A stretch of DNA of 10,973 nt from Deltaproteobacteria bacterium (lineage in GTDB: Bacteria > Myxococcota > UBA796 > SXON01). A program made the translations under genes and the position numbers. Location of the stretch: NCBI GenBank assembly GCA_947483545.1, contig CANKNP010000168.1:1-10973 (forward strand). The letters are read 5' to 3'. How positions within the stretch are numbered: position 1 is the stretch's first letter; each line of letters opens with the position of its first letter. This document shows, in pieces, positions 1-6,577 of the stretch. Below the pieces are notes generated by a model. It ran no database searches and was not told the DNA's origin. It worked only from the letters and a program-made list of their open reading frames with translations.

Positions 1-48
1 ATGCGACGGTTCGACGAAGACGCCGAGCCCGTCGCCTTCCACCTGTAA
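1..48 (+). CDS. C-terminal end of a truncated upstream gene
   Basis: An open frame runs from the first base to a TAA at 46-48 and encodes MRRFDEDAEPVAFHL. The ATG at base 1 may be an internal methionine, because the gene is cut by the window edge. Codons are GC-rich like the neighbouring genes, and a cluster of GC-rich inverted repeats begins 12 bases after the stop, as expected at the end of a transcription unit. Nothing in 15 residues allows a functional call. The alternative is that this short frame is chance sequence. Confidence 0.4.
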   Translation: MRRFDEDAEPVAFHL

Positions 49-59
49 CGGTGCGGGTT

Positions 60-158
60 GGGGCCAGCCCGGCTCCAAGTCAAGTCCTTCCGGGGACTTA
101 TGGCGGTGTTGTGTGCCGAGCGCCCGGGCTGGCCCCTTCCTCCCCCACCGGGGGGAGG
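60..158. repeat. GC-rich nested inverted repeats, possible terminator or dispersed intergenic element
   Basis: A perfect 13-bp inverted repeat pairs 60-72 (GGGGCCAGCCCGG) with 124-136. Inside it lies a 6-bp hairpin, AAGTCC/GGACTT (82-87 with 94-99). Immediately after it comes a second hairpin, CCTCCCCC/GGGGGAGG (139-146 with 151-158, loop ACCG). There is no T-tract, so this is not a classical intrinsic terminator, although it lies just after the stop at 48. The segment 115-138 resembles 5744-5766 in another spacer, in the same orientation and also beside a G/C-run hairpin, which suggests one repeat family. The rest of the 49-262 spacer shows no gene. Confidence 0.55.
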
Positions 159-250
159 TGCCCGATGGGCGGAGGGGGGCTCGTGAACATCCCTGCCGGC
201 TCCTTACCCACAGGTGCAGCTTCCTTGCCGCGAACCCCCACAGATCGCGC

Positions 251-262
251 TACGATCCCCGA
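251..262 (+). promoter_or_regulatory. Possible leaderless promoter -10 element
   Basis: TACGAT (251-256) matches the TAnnAT core of a sigma-70-type -10 box and is followed by six bases and then the ATG at 263. That geometry would start transcription at or next to the A of the ATG. No Shine-Dalgarno sequence precedes this ATG. A TTGCCG at 225-230 lies 20 bases upstream of the hexamer, which is too far for a good -35. The HEAT gene start at 5674 has the same arrangement. Sequence resemblance only. Confidence 0.3.
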
Positions 263-1138
263 ATGCTCCTCCTCAGCTTCCTCGCCTGCTCGGTCACGGT
301 TGACACCTCCGATGGGTTTCCCACGGACTCCGGCGGAGACCCTGACACATCCGATACATCTGATACATCCGGCGACGATGCACTGACACTCGCGAACTGC
401 CCCATGTCCCTGGGTGACGACGTTCCGGCATTCTTCAACGACTATTTTCGGTGCTCCGACATCGCGGTGGACGCCACCACCGTGCAGCTCCACACCTACG
501 GCCTTCCCCCTCACCCGACCGCGTACTACACGTCCACGGATCCGAACTACGAGCCTTGGGATGACCGCGGCGGAGAGTACCAGCAGAACCCGAACACCAT
601 CGCGACGCAGGACACCCTGGTCTGGGTGCCCCTGGACCCGGTGGCGAAGGGCATCGTGATCACCGACGACATGGTCGATGGGACCGCCGGCACCAGCACC
701 GAGGAGTACCCCGGCGGGGGTGTGGGCATCACCCCGGATGGTGTGTTGGCCTTCAGCGGGCTCGCGGGCCCCGGGGATGACATCGCCGAGGAACAATACA
801 CGTTTGATACATGGAACGGCCACCCGGAGCAGACGGGCGTGTATCACCATCACTCTCCGAACCCCGGCGCCATGGCTGTCGCTGCGTACAATGGCATGGT
901 CGCGGTCGAGCTTTACGCGGTGATGTGCGACGGTACGGTGGTCGTGGGCTGCACCGAGCTCGATGGGACCACGCCCACCACCGCGGACCTGGACGCCCAG
1001 GGCGGCCACGTCCACGACATCGATGATACATCCGGGGTGGTTCACTTTGTATCACGCTACCACACGCATGTTTGTACGGGTGTTTTCGCTGAATACTTTC
1101 CGGAGATCCAGTACTATTCGGAGTGTGAGGTGCTCTGA
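263..1138 (+). CDS. YHYH domain-containing lipoprotein
   Basis: A 291-residue predicted surface lipoprotein. The ATG at 263 is chosen because it begins a very short signal segment, MLLLSFLAC, ending in a likely lipidated Cys9; the frame is open further upstream, but that stretch is not signal-like and overlaps the hairpin spacer. After Cys9 comes an Asp/Thr/Ser linker with three DTS units at residues 28-36, typical of spacers that lift a domain off the membrane. The folded part carries His/Tyr motifs of the YHYH family: NGHP at 185-188, TGVYHHHSPNP at 191-201, GGHVHD at 247-252 and YHTHVC at 266-271. The family is known mainly from secreted bacterial proteins; its biochemical role is unsettled, and the clustered histidines suggest metal binding. 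The lipobox (FLAC) is imperfect and the signal has no basic residue. The gene converges on the peptidase-like gene that ends at 1156, with 17 bases between stops. Confidence 0.75.
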   Translation: MLLLSFLACSVTVDTSDGFPTDSGGDPDTSDTSDTSGDDALTLANCPMSLGDDVPAFFNDYFRCSDIAVDATTVQLHTYGLPPHPTAYYTSTDPNYEPWDDRGGEYQQNPNTIATQDTLVWVPLDPVAKGIVITDDMVDGTAGTSTEEYPGGGVGITPDGVLAFSGLAGPGDDIAEEQYTFDTWNGHPEQTGVYHHHSPNPGAMAVAAYNGMVAVELYAVMCDGTVVVGCTELDGTTPTTADLDAQGGHVHDIDDTSGVVHFVSRYHTHVCTGVFAEYFPEIQYYSECEVL

Positions 1139-1155
1139 GCGATGCAGGGTCCGTG

Positions 1156-2046
1156 TCAATCGCAATACGGCACCGCCGCGGGCGGGGGCAGGATCACGGC
1201 CGTGGCCCACATTCGTCCCATGTACACCACGTCTTCGTAGGCCACGCTTCCTGCCTCGTCGGTTGGAACGCAGCTACCCCCGCCCGTCGCGGCCACAACC
1301 TCGGCCCAGGTCATCGCAAATTCAGCGCCGTAGGCCCCGGTGAGATCCGCATCGCAGCCTTCGCCGGTGGCCTTCGCCGGCGGTAGGCACAGGGTGTGGT
1401 CGTGTGTGTCCGACCGGGCGTGCATCGACTCATGCAGCAGCGTTCCGGTCGACTGGTTGGGCCTGTCGACCACGTCCCCCGGGATCTGTTCGGCTCGCGG
1501 CACAACCAACACCCCTCGGGCAGGCCTCATCCCCATCTCGAACCTCCCCACGTCTTCATAGCCCTCGGGAAACCACTCGACGCCGTTCACCTGGCGCCCG
1601 ATCTCGTTGTAGAGTACCTGGGAGAGCGGTGCCGCGCCGCCGACCCCCTGCCCATCCGCGAGCCGGTTGAAGTCCTCCACCCAAACGGGATCTGCGTAGT
1701 CGCTCTCGTCCAGGCCACCGACGGTGCCGAAATCCCCGCCGACGAGCCAGTACATCCCCCAAACGACCGAGGCAAGCCCGTCCAGAGGGGCCACCCCCGT
1801 GCGAACATCCTCGATGTGGTCATCGAGGGTGCCGGACGCCCCGATGTCGTCCAGGAGGCGCTGGGGCTTGGCACCCAGATCTTCCAGCAGGGCCTCCGCG
1901 CAGCCGGAGGGCGGGATCAGACCATGGCGTTCCCCGCTGTCGCCCGTCGAGAGGAGCCCCCAATCCAACGGCTCCGCCAACCCACAGACCTCGCGCGTAG
2001 GCGTCCACTTGTCGGGCGTACAGCCCTGGAGCAAGAACAGAAACAT
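1156..2046 (-). CDS. Putative HExxH zinc-peptidase-like lipoprotein
   Basis: A 296-residue predicted lipoprotein, third gene of a minus-strand operon. The start is fixed by context: the ATG (2046-2044) shares one base with the TGA of the CotH gene (TGATG), and it begins MFLFLLQGC, a short hydrophobic signal with Cys9 as the probable lipid site. Longer in-frame starts lie inside CotH and lack a signal. The key motif is HESMH at 205-209, the HExxH zinc signature, with another His at 215 and one at 217. The spacing HExxHxxxxxH equals that of metzincins, but their conserved Gly is Ser212 here. Downstream are Cys220, Cys231, a CD...GAYGAEF stretch (231-243) whose Glu242 could instead be the third ligand, Met245 and Cys259. 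Residues 10-195 are not recognised. Role inferred: cleavage or processing of envelope or secreted proteins. It could also be an inactive relative. Confidence 0.65.
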   Translation of the reverse strand: MFLFLLQGCTPDKWTPTREVCGLAEPLDWGLLSTGDSGERHGLIPPSGCAEALLEDLGAKPQRLLDDIGASGTLDDHIEDVRTGVAPLDGLASVVWGMYWLVGGDFGTVGGLDESDYADPVWVEDFNRLADGQGVGGAAPLSQVLYNEIGRQVNGVEWFPEGYEDVGRFEMGMRPARGVLVVPRAEQIPGDVVDRPNQSTGTLLHESMHARSDTHDHTLCLPPAKATGEGCDADLTGAYGAEFAMTWAEVVAATGGGSCVPTDEAGSVAYEDVVYMGRMWATAVILPPPAAVPYCD

Positions 2047-5000
2047 CAATACAACCCCGCCCCCTGCAGTTGGCTGATCAGCGCGTCGGTTCGTTGAGGG
2101 AAAAACTCCGCCATCAACCTGTCGTGCTCCGTCAACCATTCCCCGTCGCGCGTGTAGGGCGCCGTCCGATAGGTGTCTCCCCAGCGCGCCGACTCAGCGA
2201 CGATGGGGTCGAAGATCTCGGTCGCGCGGGCCTCGTAGCGTGCCGCGGCGACGTCCGCGCTAAGGCTCCCGCCCGGCCCGAGGTGCATGGCTGCGCGCTC
2301 GGCATACAGGGTTCGGAACGCCTCGATCGCGCGCAGGCGGGTGTACACGTGGGAGATCGACCCGGAAACGTCCACGTCCACGTTGTAGTTGTCGGTGGCG
2401 TACCAGAGGGAATACTCCATGTCCCAAACGAAGAACCGCCAATCTTCCCCGTCGACGCGCTTGCGGATCCCGCGCATGTTGTTGCTGTCGAAGCAGCACG
2501 GGCCATCCATGTTGGTCGTGTATTGGTGGATGAGCATGTAGTCGATGAGCGCATCGATATCGAGGTCGTCCACCAGCGCGTCGTAATTGGCCTGTACGCT
2601 CAGATCTTGATCGGCCAGCGCCAGGGTTGCATTCCAGGCGTCCAGGTCCCCGTCGATGGCCTCGTTGGTCGTCGTCCGCCGATTGATCGCGTCGTATTCT
2701 TCGTCGTCCCCTCCGAACACCTCCTCGGCGAACCCCGCGTCGGGCCGCTCGACGGGCATGTACAAGCCCCAGTAGAGGCCGTTCAAATAGAGGTGAACGT
2801 AGGTGGCGTGGCCGTCGATCTTGCCCATGTCCCTCGCTGTGTCCCGAGCGAACGCGTCATGGATGTATTGGGCCATCTCCGGGTCACGAAAATCGAGGAA
2901 CGTCTTGCTGCCTCCTGCGCGGAGCACAATGTTGTCGTACCGCAACGTCGTCGCGTCCGCGAATAGCGGGTACTCCAGCTTGGAGGCCCCGTAGGCCTCC
3001 TTGAATTCGACCCGGAAGGAGTGCTTCAAGGTCGAGGAATGGTAGCGCCAACCGTACCCGTGGATCTGAATATCGGCGTCTTGCTGAAACCCGGTGGTGC
3101 CATCGGGGAGGATCCACTCCAAGGACGCACGGCGAACCCACTCGTCCCCCCGCTCGGCGCTGTTGGTGTAGATCCCGTCGTCGCCGAACAAGTCGTCCTG
3201 GGCGGTCACGATGGATAGCGTGGGGATCGCGCGCAGGCCGGCGAGCAGATCGTTCTGGTAGGCCGGATCGTCCGCCACTTCCGGGTCCATCTCGTAGTCT
3301 GCGGCGTAGTTGCCCTCGGACTGCGACGGCCACACCGTTGGAAAACCGGCGGGCGCCGCGGGTTGGTGAACCACGTCGTTCAAATAAAGGTAGGTGTGGG
3401 TGGTCGTCGTGCTGTCGCCCCAGCTCTCCAAGAACGCGGAGGCGCGAACGATAGCGGTGGTGGTGATCTCGATCTCCGGATCGCCGCCCGGCGGAATCTG
3501 CACCCCATTGTCCAGCGTCGGGGTGCTCCCGTCGAGGGTGTACACCATCGTCGCGCCTGCTGTCGCACAGGCGAGCGTGACCGTCTGCTCCTGGTCATAG
3601 AACCCCCGCTCCGGCGACAGGGTCGGGGTCTCGACAAACCCCGGCACGGCCACGCCATTTGGCTCCCCGGGCGTCGGCACCTCCATCCAACCCGCATCCC
3701 CGGTCTCGATCCAATCCAACCGGAGCGTGGCGGCCAGAAACAGATCGTCGTCCGTCGCGGTCATGTTCATGACCCGCAATCCGAGCATCGACGCGCTGGT
3801 CAACCCGGTCGCGTCCACCGCGAATCGTTCGAACACCCCGGCGGGGTGCGCGCTCTCGGCCTCGATTCCCGCCACCAGGATCCCGTCCGCGAAGGCTTCG
3901 AACCCGTCGTCGTAGTCTACGTCCAGGGTCCCACGCGTCGGCGGCGCGTCTGTCGGGATCGGGATGCGAACGGCCGCTTCGGCGAGCCCCTCGCCCACGT
4001 CTGTTTGAATCCGGTCTGCGTAGGCGCCCGCGAGCCTGCCCTCCACCACCAGCTCCCCAAGTGACAGCCATTCACTCCCGGAGAACGCCACTTTCTGAAC
4101 CGTGACGCCGGCCCCGATGATCCCCGCTGGCAACACCAACTCCACCTCCGAGCCCGGGGACACCGGGGTCTCGCCGTCGGCGATAGGGTTCACCACGTCG
4201 GAGGTCCAAATCGTCTGGCCCCCGCTATCGGTCACGGCCACCGTGATGTTGTAGAGCCGGTCCGCACAACAATCGACCCGGTTGAGCAGCCGGATGGCGG
4301 TGATCTCGTAGTTTCCGTCCAGGTCCACGAAGAGCCAGGGCGTCAGATCGGCGTCGCCTGTGTGACTGAAGGTGCTCACCTCGCCGTCCACGGCGCCGAC
4401 CCCGGTAAACCCGTAGCCGTCGCTGGATTGAGACGTCTCTTTGCCCTCGGCCGCGTTGACCGGATCCCCCTCCGCGAGGGCGCCGTCGTAGCCGAGGGGC
4501 AGCGTCACAGAGGCCCAACTTGCGTCGTCGAACGCTGGTTCGGTCCAACCCTCGGCGGGTGTCGCGGACCAGAGGCCCGATGTGCCGTCCAGCACGGGCG
4601 TCGTGGTCACGACGGTCTGGCCGAGGCCGAACGCCTCGTCCTCGCGGAGGGCCGGCAGGGTCAACGACGAGACGGTCTCGCCATCTGGGGAGCGCAGCGT
4701 CACGGTCTCGCCCTCACTCGCGAGCTGAAAAGACGTGTGTGGCTCGCCCTCAGGCCCGTCGGCACCCTTTCCGGAGCAGTACACCAACCGATATTCGCCC
4801 GGGAGGAGCGTCAGGGAGGGAAATGTCCAGTCCTCCTCGCTGTCCGCGAGCGTCCAATCCTGCAGGTTCACCGCGGTCGCACCCGGATTGAACAGCTCCA
4901 CCCAATCGACCGCCTCCCCGTCGCCATCTTCCAGCGTGCCCTCATTCTGGCTCATCGCCTCGGTGAGCAGCACCAAACCCCAGTCGCCCGGAATCGTCGG

Positions 5001-5096
5001 AACGGAGTCGGTTGGGTCGGTCGCGGTATCGTCTTGTGGCGAATGGACGGGTTCGCTTGTGCCCGTACACGCCATCACCAGCAGCAGCGTGGTCAA
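2046..5096 (-). CDS. Multidomain CotH-type protein kinase lipoprotein with lamin-tail domain
   Basis: A 1016-residue predicted surface lipoprotein. It starts at TTG (5096-5094), overlapping the HEAT gene stop as TTGA; this gives MTTLLLVMAC with Cys10 as the lipid site, followed by a Ser/Thr/Asp linker. Domains in order: lamin-tail domain about 41-160 (DWVELFNPG, WTLADSEEDWTF); a discoidin/F5-8C-like beta-sandwich about 212-352 (AVDG, LFVDLDGNYEITAIRLLNR); a chitobiase-C-like beta domain about 497-571 (VYTLDGSTPT); and a CotH kinase domain about 624-1000. CotH landmarks are GLYWGLYMPVERPD at 773-786, SNNMRGIRK at 871-879 and FFVWDMEYSL at 888-897, whose Asp892 fits the metal-binding position. 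Known CotH proteins are atypical kinases; Bacillus CotH phosphorylates serines of spore-coat proteins. Here the inferred substrates are envelope or extracellular proteins. The kinase domain appears full length and undamaged. Confidence 0.88.
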   Translation of the reverse strand: MTTLLLVMACTGTSEPVHSPQDDTATDPTDSVPTIPGDWGLVLLTEAMSQNEGTLEDGDGEAVDWVELFNPGATAVNLQDWTLADSEEDWTFPSLTLLPGEYRLVYCSGKGADGPEGEPHTSFQLASEGETVTLRSPDGETVSSLTLPALREDEAFGLGQTVVTTTPVLDGTSGLWSATPAEGWTEPAFDDASWASVTLPLGYDGALAEGDPVNAAEGKETSQSSDGYGFTGVGAVDGEVSTFSHTGDADLTPWLFVDLDGNYEITAIRLLNRVDCCADRLYNITVAVTDSGGQTIWTSDVVNPIADGETPVSPGSEVELVLPAGIIGAGVTVQKVAFSGSEWLSLGELVVEGRLAGAYADRIQTDVGEGLAEAAVRIPIPTDAPPTRGTLDVDYDDGFEAFADGILVAGIEAESAHPAGVFERFAVDATGLTSASMLGLRVMNMTATDDDLFLAATLRLDWIETGDAGWMEVPTPGEPNGVAVPGFVETPTLSPERGFYDQEQTVTLACATAGATMVYTLDGSTPTLDNGVQIPPGGDPEIEITTTAIVRASAFLESWGDSTTTTHTYLYLNDVVHQPAAPAGFPTVWPSQSEGNYAADYEMDPEVADDPAYQNDLLAGLRAIPTLSIVTAQDDLFGDDGIYTNSAERGDEWVRRASLEWILPDGTTGFQQDADIQIHGYGWRYHSSTLKHSFRVEFKEAYGASKLEYPLFADATTLRYDNIVLRAGGSKTFLDFRDPEMAQYIHDAFARDTARDMGKIDGHATYVHLYLNGLYWGLYMPVERPDAGFAEEVFGGDDEEYDAINRRTTTNEAIDGDLDAWNATLALADQDLSVQANYDALVDDLDIDALIDYMLIHQYTTNMDGPCCFDSNNMRGIRKRVDGEDWRFFVWDMEYSLWYATDNYNVDVDVSGSISHVYTRLRAIEAFRTLYAERAAMHLGPGGSLSADVAAARYEARATEIFDPIVAESARWGDTYRTAPYTRDGEWLTEHDRLMAEFFPQRTDALISQLQGAGLY

Positions 5097-5674
5097 TCGC
5101 CCCAGCCCGCCAGCACCTTCTTCGCCACCACACGCACTCCCTCGTCGCTATCCGTCAACAACGGGCGCACCGCCATCGTCAGCGAAGGCCCGGCCAGCTC
5201 CCCCATCCCCAACACCACCTCGGTTCGGACCAGGGGGCTCGGGTGCGTCAACAGTCGGCGCATCCCTTGCACCGCCGATTTCCAGCCGGTGACCCGCGCG
5301 ATCCGACACCCGAGCGCCACCACTTTCGGGTCGCCAGACGCCCACATCTCCTGCACGCGAAACCGTCCAGTCGCGTCCAGCGGCTGCCCCGTCAGCATGC
5401 CCTCCGCCCGGGCATCCCCGGCGGCGGCGAGCTTCCACGGATCCGTACCGGCGGGTGGTGCATCGGCCACTTCCGGAGCATCGACAGCGAGCGCGCAGCC
5501 CGGGACCGCGGCGCCCAGGTCGTACACCCACCTGAGCAGGTCGGGGAGGGGCAGATCGAGCGTGATGACGAACCGCTCGTCGGTCCCCGGCGCGGACAGG
5601 GTGGCGAGCGACGGGAGGCTGGCGACCTCGTCGGCGGTGAGCGGGGCCTGACGGGAAAATCGGAGGGTAGGCAT
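5093..5674 (-). CDS. HEAT-repeat domain protein
   Basis: A 193-residue protein with no signal peptide, presumably cytosolic, and the first gene of the HEAT-CotH-peptidase operon. The C-terminal half (about 115-191) holds paired amphipathic helices typical of HEAT or PBS-lyase-like repeats: DPKVVALGCRIARV, then SPLVRTEVVLGMGELAG, then DEGVRVVAKKVLAGWG. The N-terminal 105 residues are not recognised. HEAT arrays are protein-interaction scaffolds, so it may organise or regulate something, but no partner can be read from the sequence. Its stop overlaps the TTG start of the CotH gene by four bases, so their translation is probably coupled. The ATG at 5674 lacks a Shine-Dalgarno sequence and has a TAAGAT hexamer six bases upstream, which may indicate a leaderless mRNA. 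Confidence 0.7.
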   Translation of the reverse strand: MPTLRFSRQAPLTADEVASLPSLATLSAPGTDERFVITLDLPLPDLLRWVYDLGAAVPGCALAVDAPEVADAPPAGTDPWKLAAAGDARAEGMLTGQPLDATGRFRVQEMWASGDPKVVALGCRIARVTGWKSAVQGMRRLLTHPSPLVRTEVVLGMGELAGPSLTMAVRPLLTDSDEGVRVVAKKVLAGWGD

Positions 5675-5686
5675 CGGCGGATCTTA
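5675..5686 (-). promoter_or_regulatory. Possible leaderless promoter -10 element of the HEAT-CotH operon
   Basis: On the minus strand TAAGAT (5686-5681) is followed by CCGCCG and then the ATG at 5674-5672. This is the same TAnnAT, six bases, ATG layout as at 251-265. There is no purine-rich ribosome binding site between hexamer and start, so transcription may begin at or beside the start codon. No convincing -35 hexamer lies 16-18 bases upstream. Low information content, so only tentative. Confidence 0.3.
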
Positions 5687-5709
5687 TGTCGTTTGACTGC
5701 GGGGCGGTT

Positions 5710-5849
5710 CAGCGCGGGCACGGCCCGCAACCCAATCCGGAGCGCCGAGGGCCCGCGCTGCTCCTTGCTGGGCGGGGGGAGGACACGTCCTCCCCCCGCG
5801 CCGGCCGCGACACGCGGCCTCCCCCCTCCTCGCGGCCTGAAGGGCCGCG
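5710..5849. repeat. Cluster of four GC-rich inverted repeats between rpe and the HEAT gene
   Basis: Four perfect inverted repeats lie in a row: CAGCGCGGGC/GCCCGCGCTG (5710-5719 with 5751-5760); a 12-bp stem, GCGGGGGGAGGA (5772-5783) with 5788-5799, loop CACG; GGCCGCG/CGCGGCC (5803-5809 with 5813-5819, loop ACA); and CGCGGCC/GGCCGCG (5831-5837 with 5843-5849). The stretch 5744-5766 matches 115-138 at about 20 of 24 aligned positions. The cluster lies downstream of fmt-rpe and could end that transcript, but no U-tract follows the stems. It may equally be a dispersed palindromic element. No gene is seen in 5675-5920. Confidence 0.6.
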
Positions 5850-5920
5850 GGGTTGCCGTTCGGCGTCCGCGCCGGGTCAAGATTCGCGCACGGGGCACGA
5901 GGAACTCTGCGGGTAGTCGT

Positions 5921-6577
5921 TCAGGCCCGCCGGATCGCCTCGATGGCCGCCGCCCGATCCTTCGCGCCGAACACCGCGGAGCCCGCCACCATCACGTGAG
6001 CGCCGGCATCCCGGAAGCGTCGCGCGTTCTCAGGCTTGACCCCGCCGTCCACCTCTACGAGCGTTGTGAGCCCGCGCCGGTCAATCTCCTTCCGGATCTT
6101 CTCGATCTTGGGGAACACGCGCTCGATGAGCGACTGGCCTCCAAAGCCGGGGTTCACCGTCATGCAGAGGACAAGGTCCAGCTCGTCCAGCACGTAGTCC
6201 ACGACGTTCTCCGGCGTGTGCGGGTTCAGGGACACGCCGGCCTTCGCCCCCAACTGGCGGATGAACTGCACGGTTCGATCCAGGTGGATGCATGCCTCCG
6301 CGTGAACCGTCAGCCAGTCGGCTCCGGCCTTGCGGAAGTCCGCGAGGTAACGGTCCGGCTCGACGATCATCAGGTGGACGTCCAGCGGCATCGGCTTCGG
6401 CAGCGCGAGCGAGGCGCGGCGAGCAGCCTCCACGATCAGCGGGCCGATGGTGATGTTGGGCACGAACCGGCCGTCCATCACGTCCACGTGCAGCCAGTCG
6501 GCGGTGCCGACGCTCTGGATCTCGGCGTGGAGGTGGCCGAAGTCGGCCGAGAGGATGCTGGGGGCGACGAGGGTCAT
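5921..6577 (-). CDS. rpe: Ribulose-phosphate 3-epimerase
   Basis: A 218-residue cytosolic TIM-barrel enzyme that interconverts D-ribulose 5-phosphate and D-xylulose 5-phosphate in the pentose phosphate pathway, or the Calvin cycle where present. All family signatures are intact: PSILSADF at 6-13, [12 protein letters not shown] at 30-41, DVHLM at 66-70, the phosphate-region motif VNPGFGGQ at 141-148, VEVDGG at 174-179 and VAGSAVFG at 197-204. The expected metal ligands are His30, Asp32, His68 and Asp177, with Asp32 and Asp177 also the acid-base pair. Length matches the family. The ATG overlaps the fmt stop as ATGA (6577-6574), so the two genes are translationally coupled. A GC-rich hairpin cluster lies about 70 bases after the stop. 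Confidence 0.97.
   Translation of the reverse strand: MTLVAPSILSADFGHLHAEIQSVGTADWLHVDVMDGRFVPNITIGPLIVEAARRASLALPKPMPLDVHLMIVEPDRYLADFRKAGADWLTVHAEACIHLDRTVQFIRQLGAKAGVSLNPHTPENVVDYVLDELDLVLCMTVNPGFGGQSLIERVFPKIEKIRKEIDRRGLTTLVEVDGGVKPENARRFRDAGAHVMVAGSAVFGAKDRAAAIEAIRRA

Noticed and set aside
113..262. N-terminal extension of the YHYH protein from the upstream ATG at 113
   Set aside because: It would bury the lipoprotein signal at residue 51 and run through the hairpin spacer; the start at 263 gives a signal and cysteine directly.
98..1045. 315-codon minus-strand frame opposite the YHYH gene
   Set aside because: The + strand frame has a signal, a linker and family motifs; the antisense translation is Val/Arg/Gly-rich with no recognisable features.
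2047..2139. Longer start for the HExxH lipoprotein
   Set aside because: The extension lies inside the CotH coding region and lacks a signal, while the ATG at 2046 overlaps the CotH stop as TGATG and begins a lipobox signal.
5772..5799. Classical intrinsic terminator for fmt-rpe
   Set aside because: The 12-bp stem is strong, but no T-run follows on either strand, so it is kept only as a hairpin repeat of unknown role.
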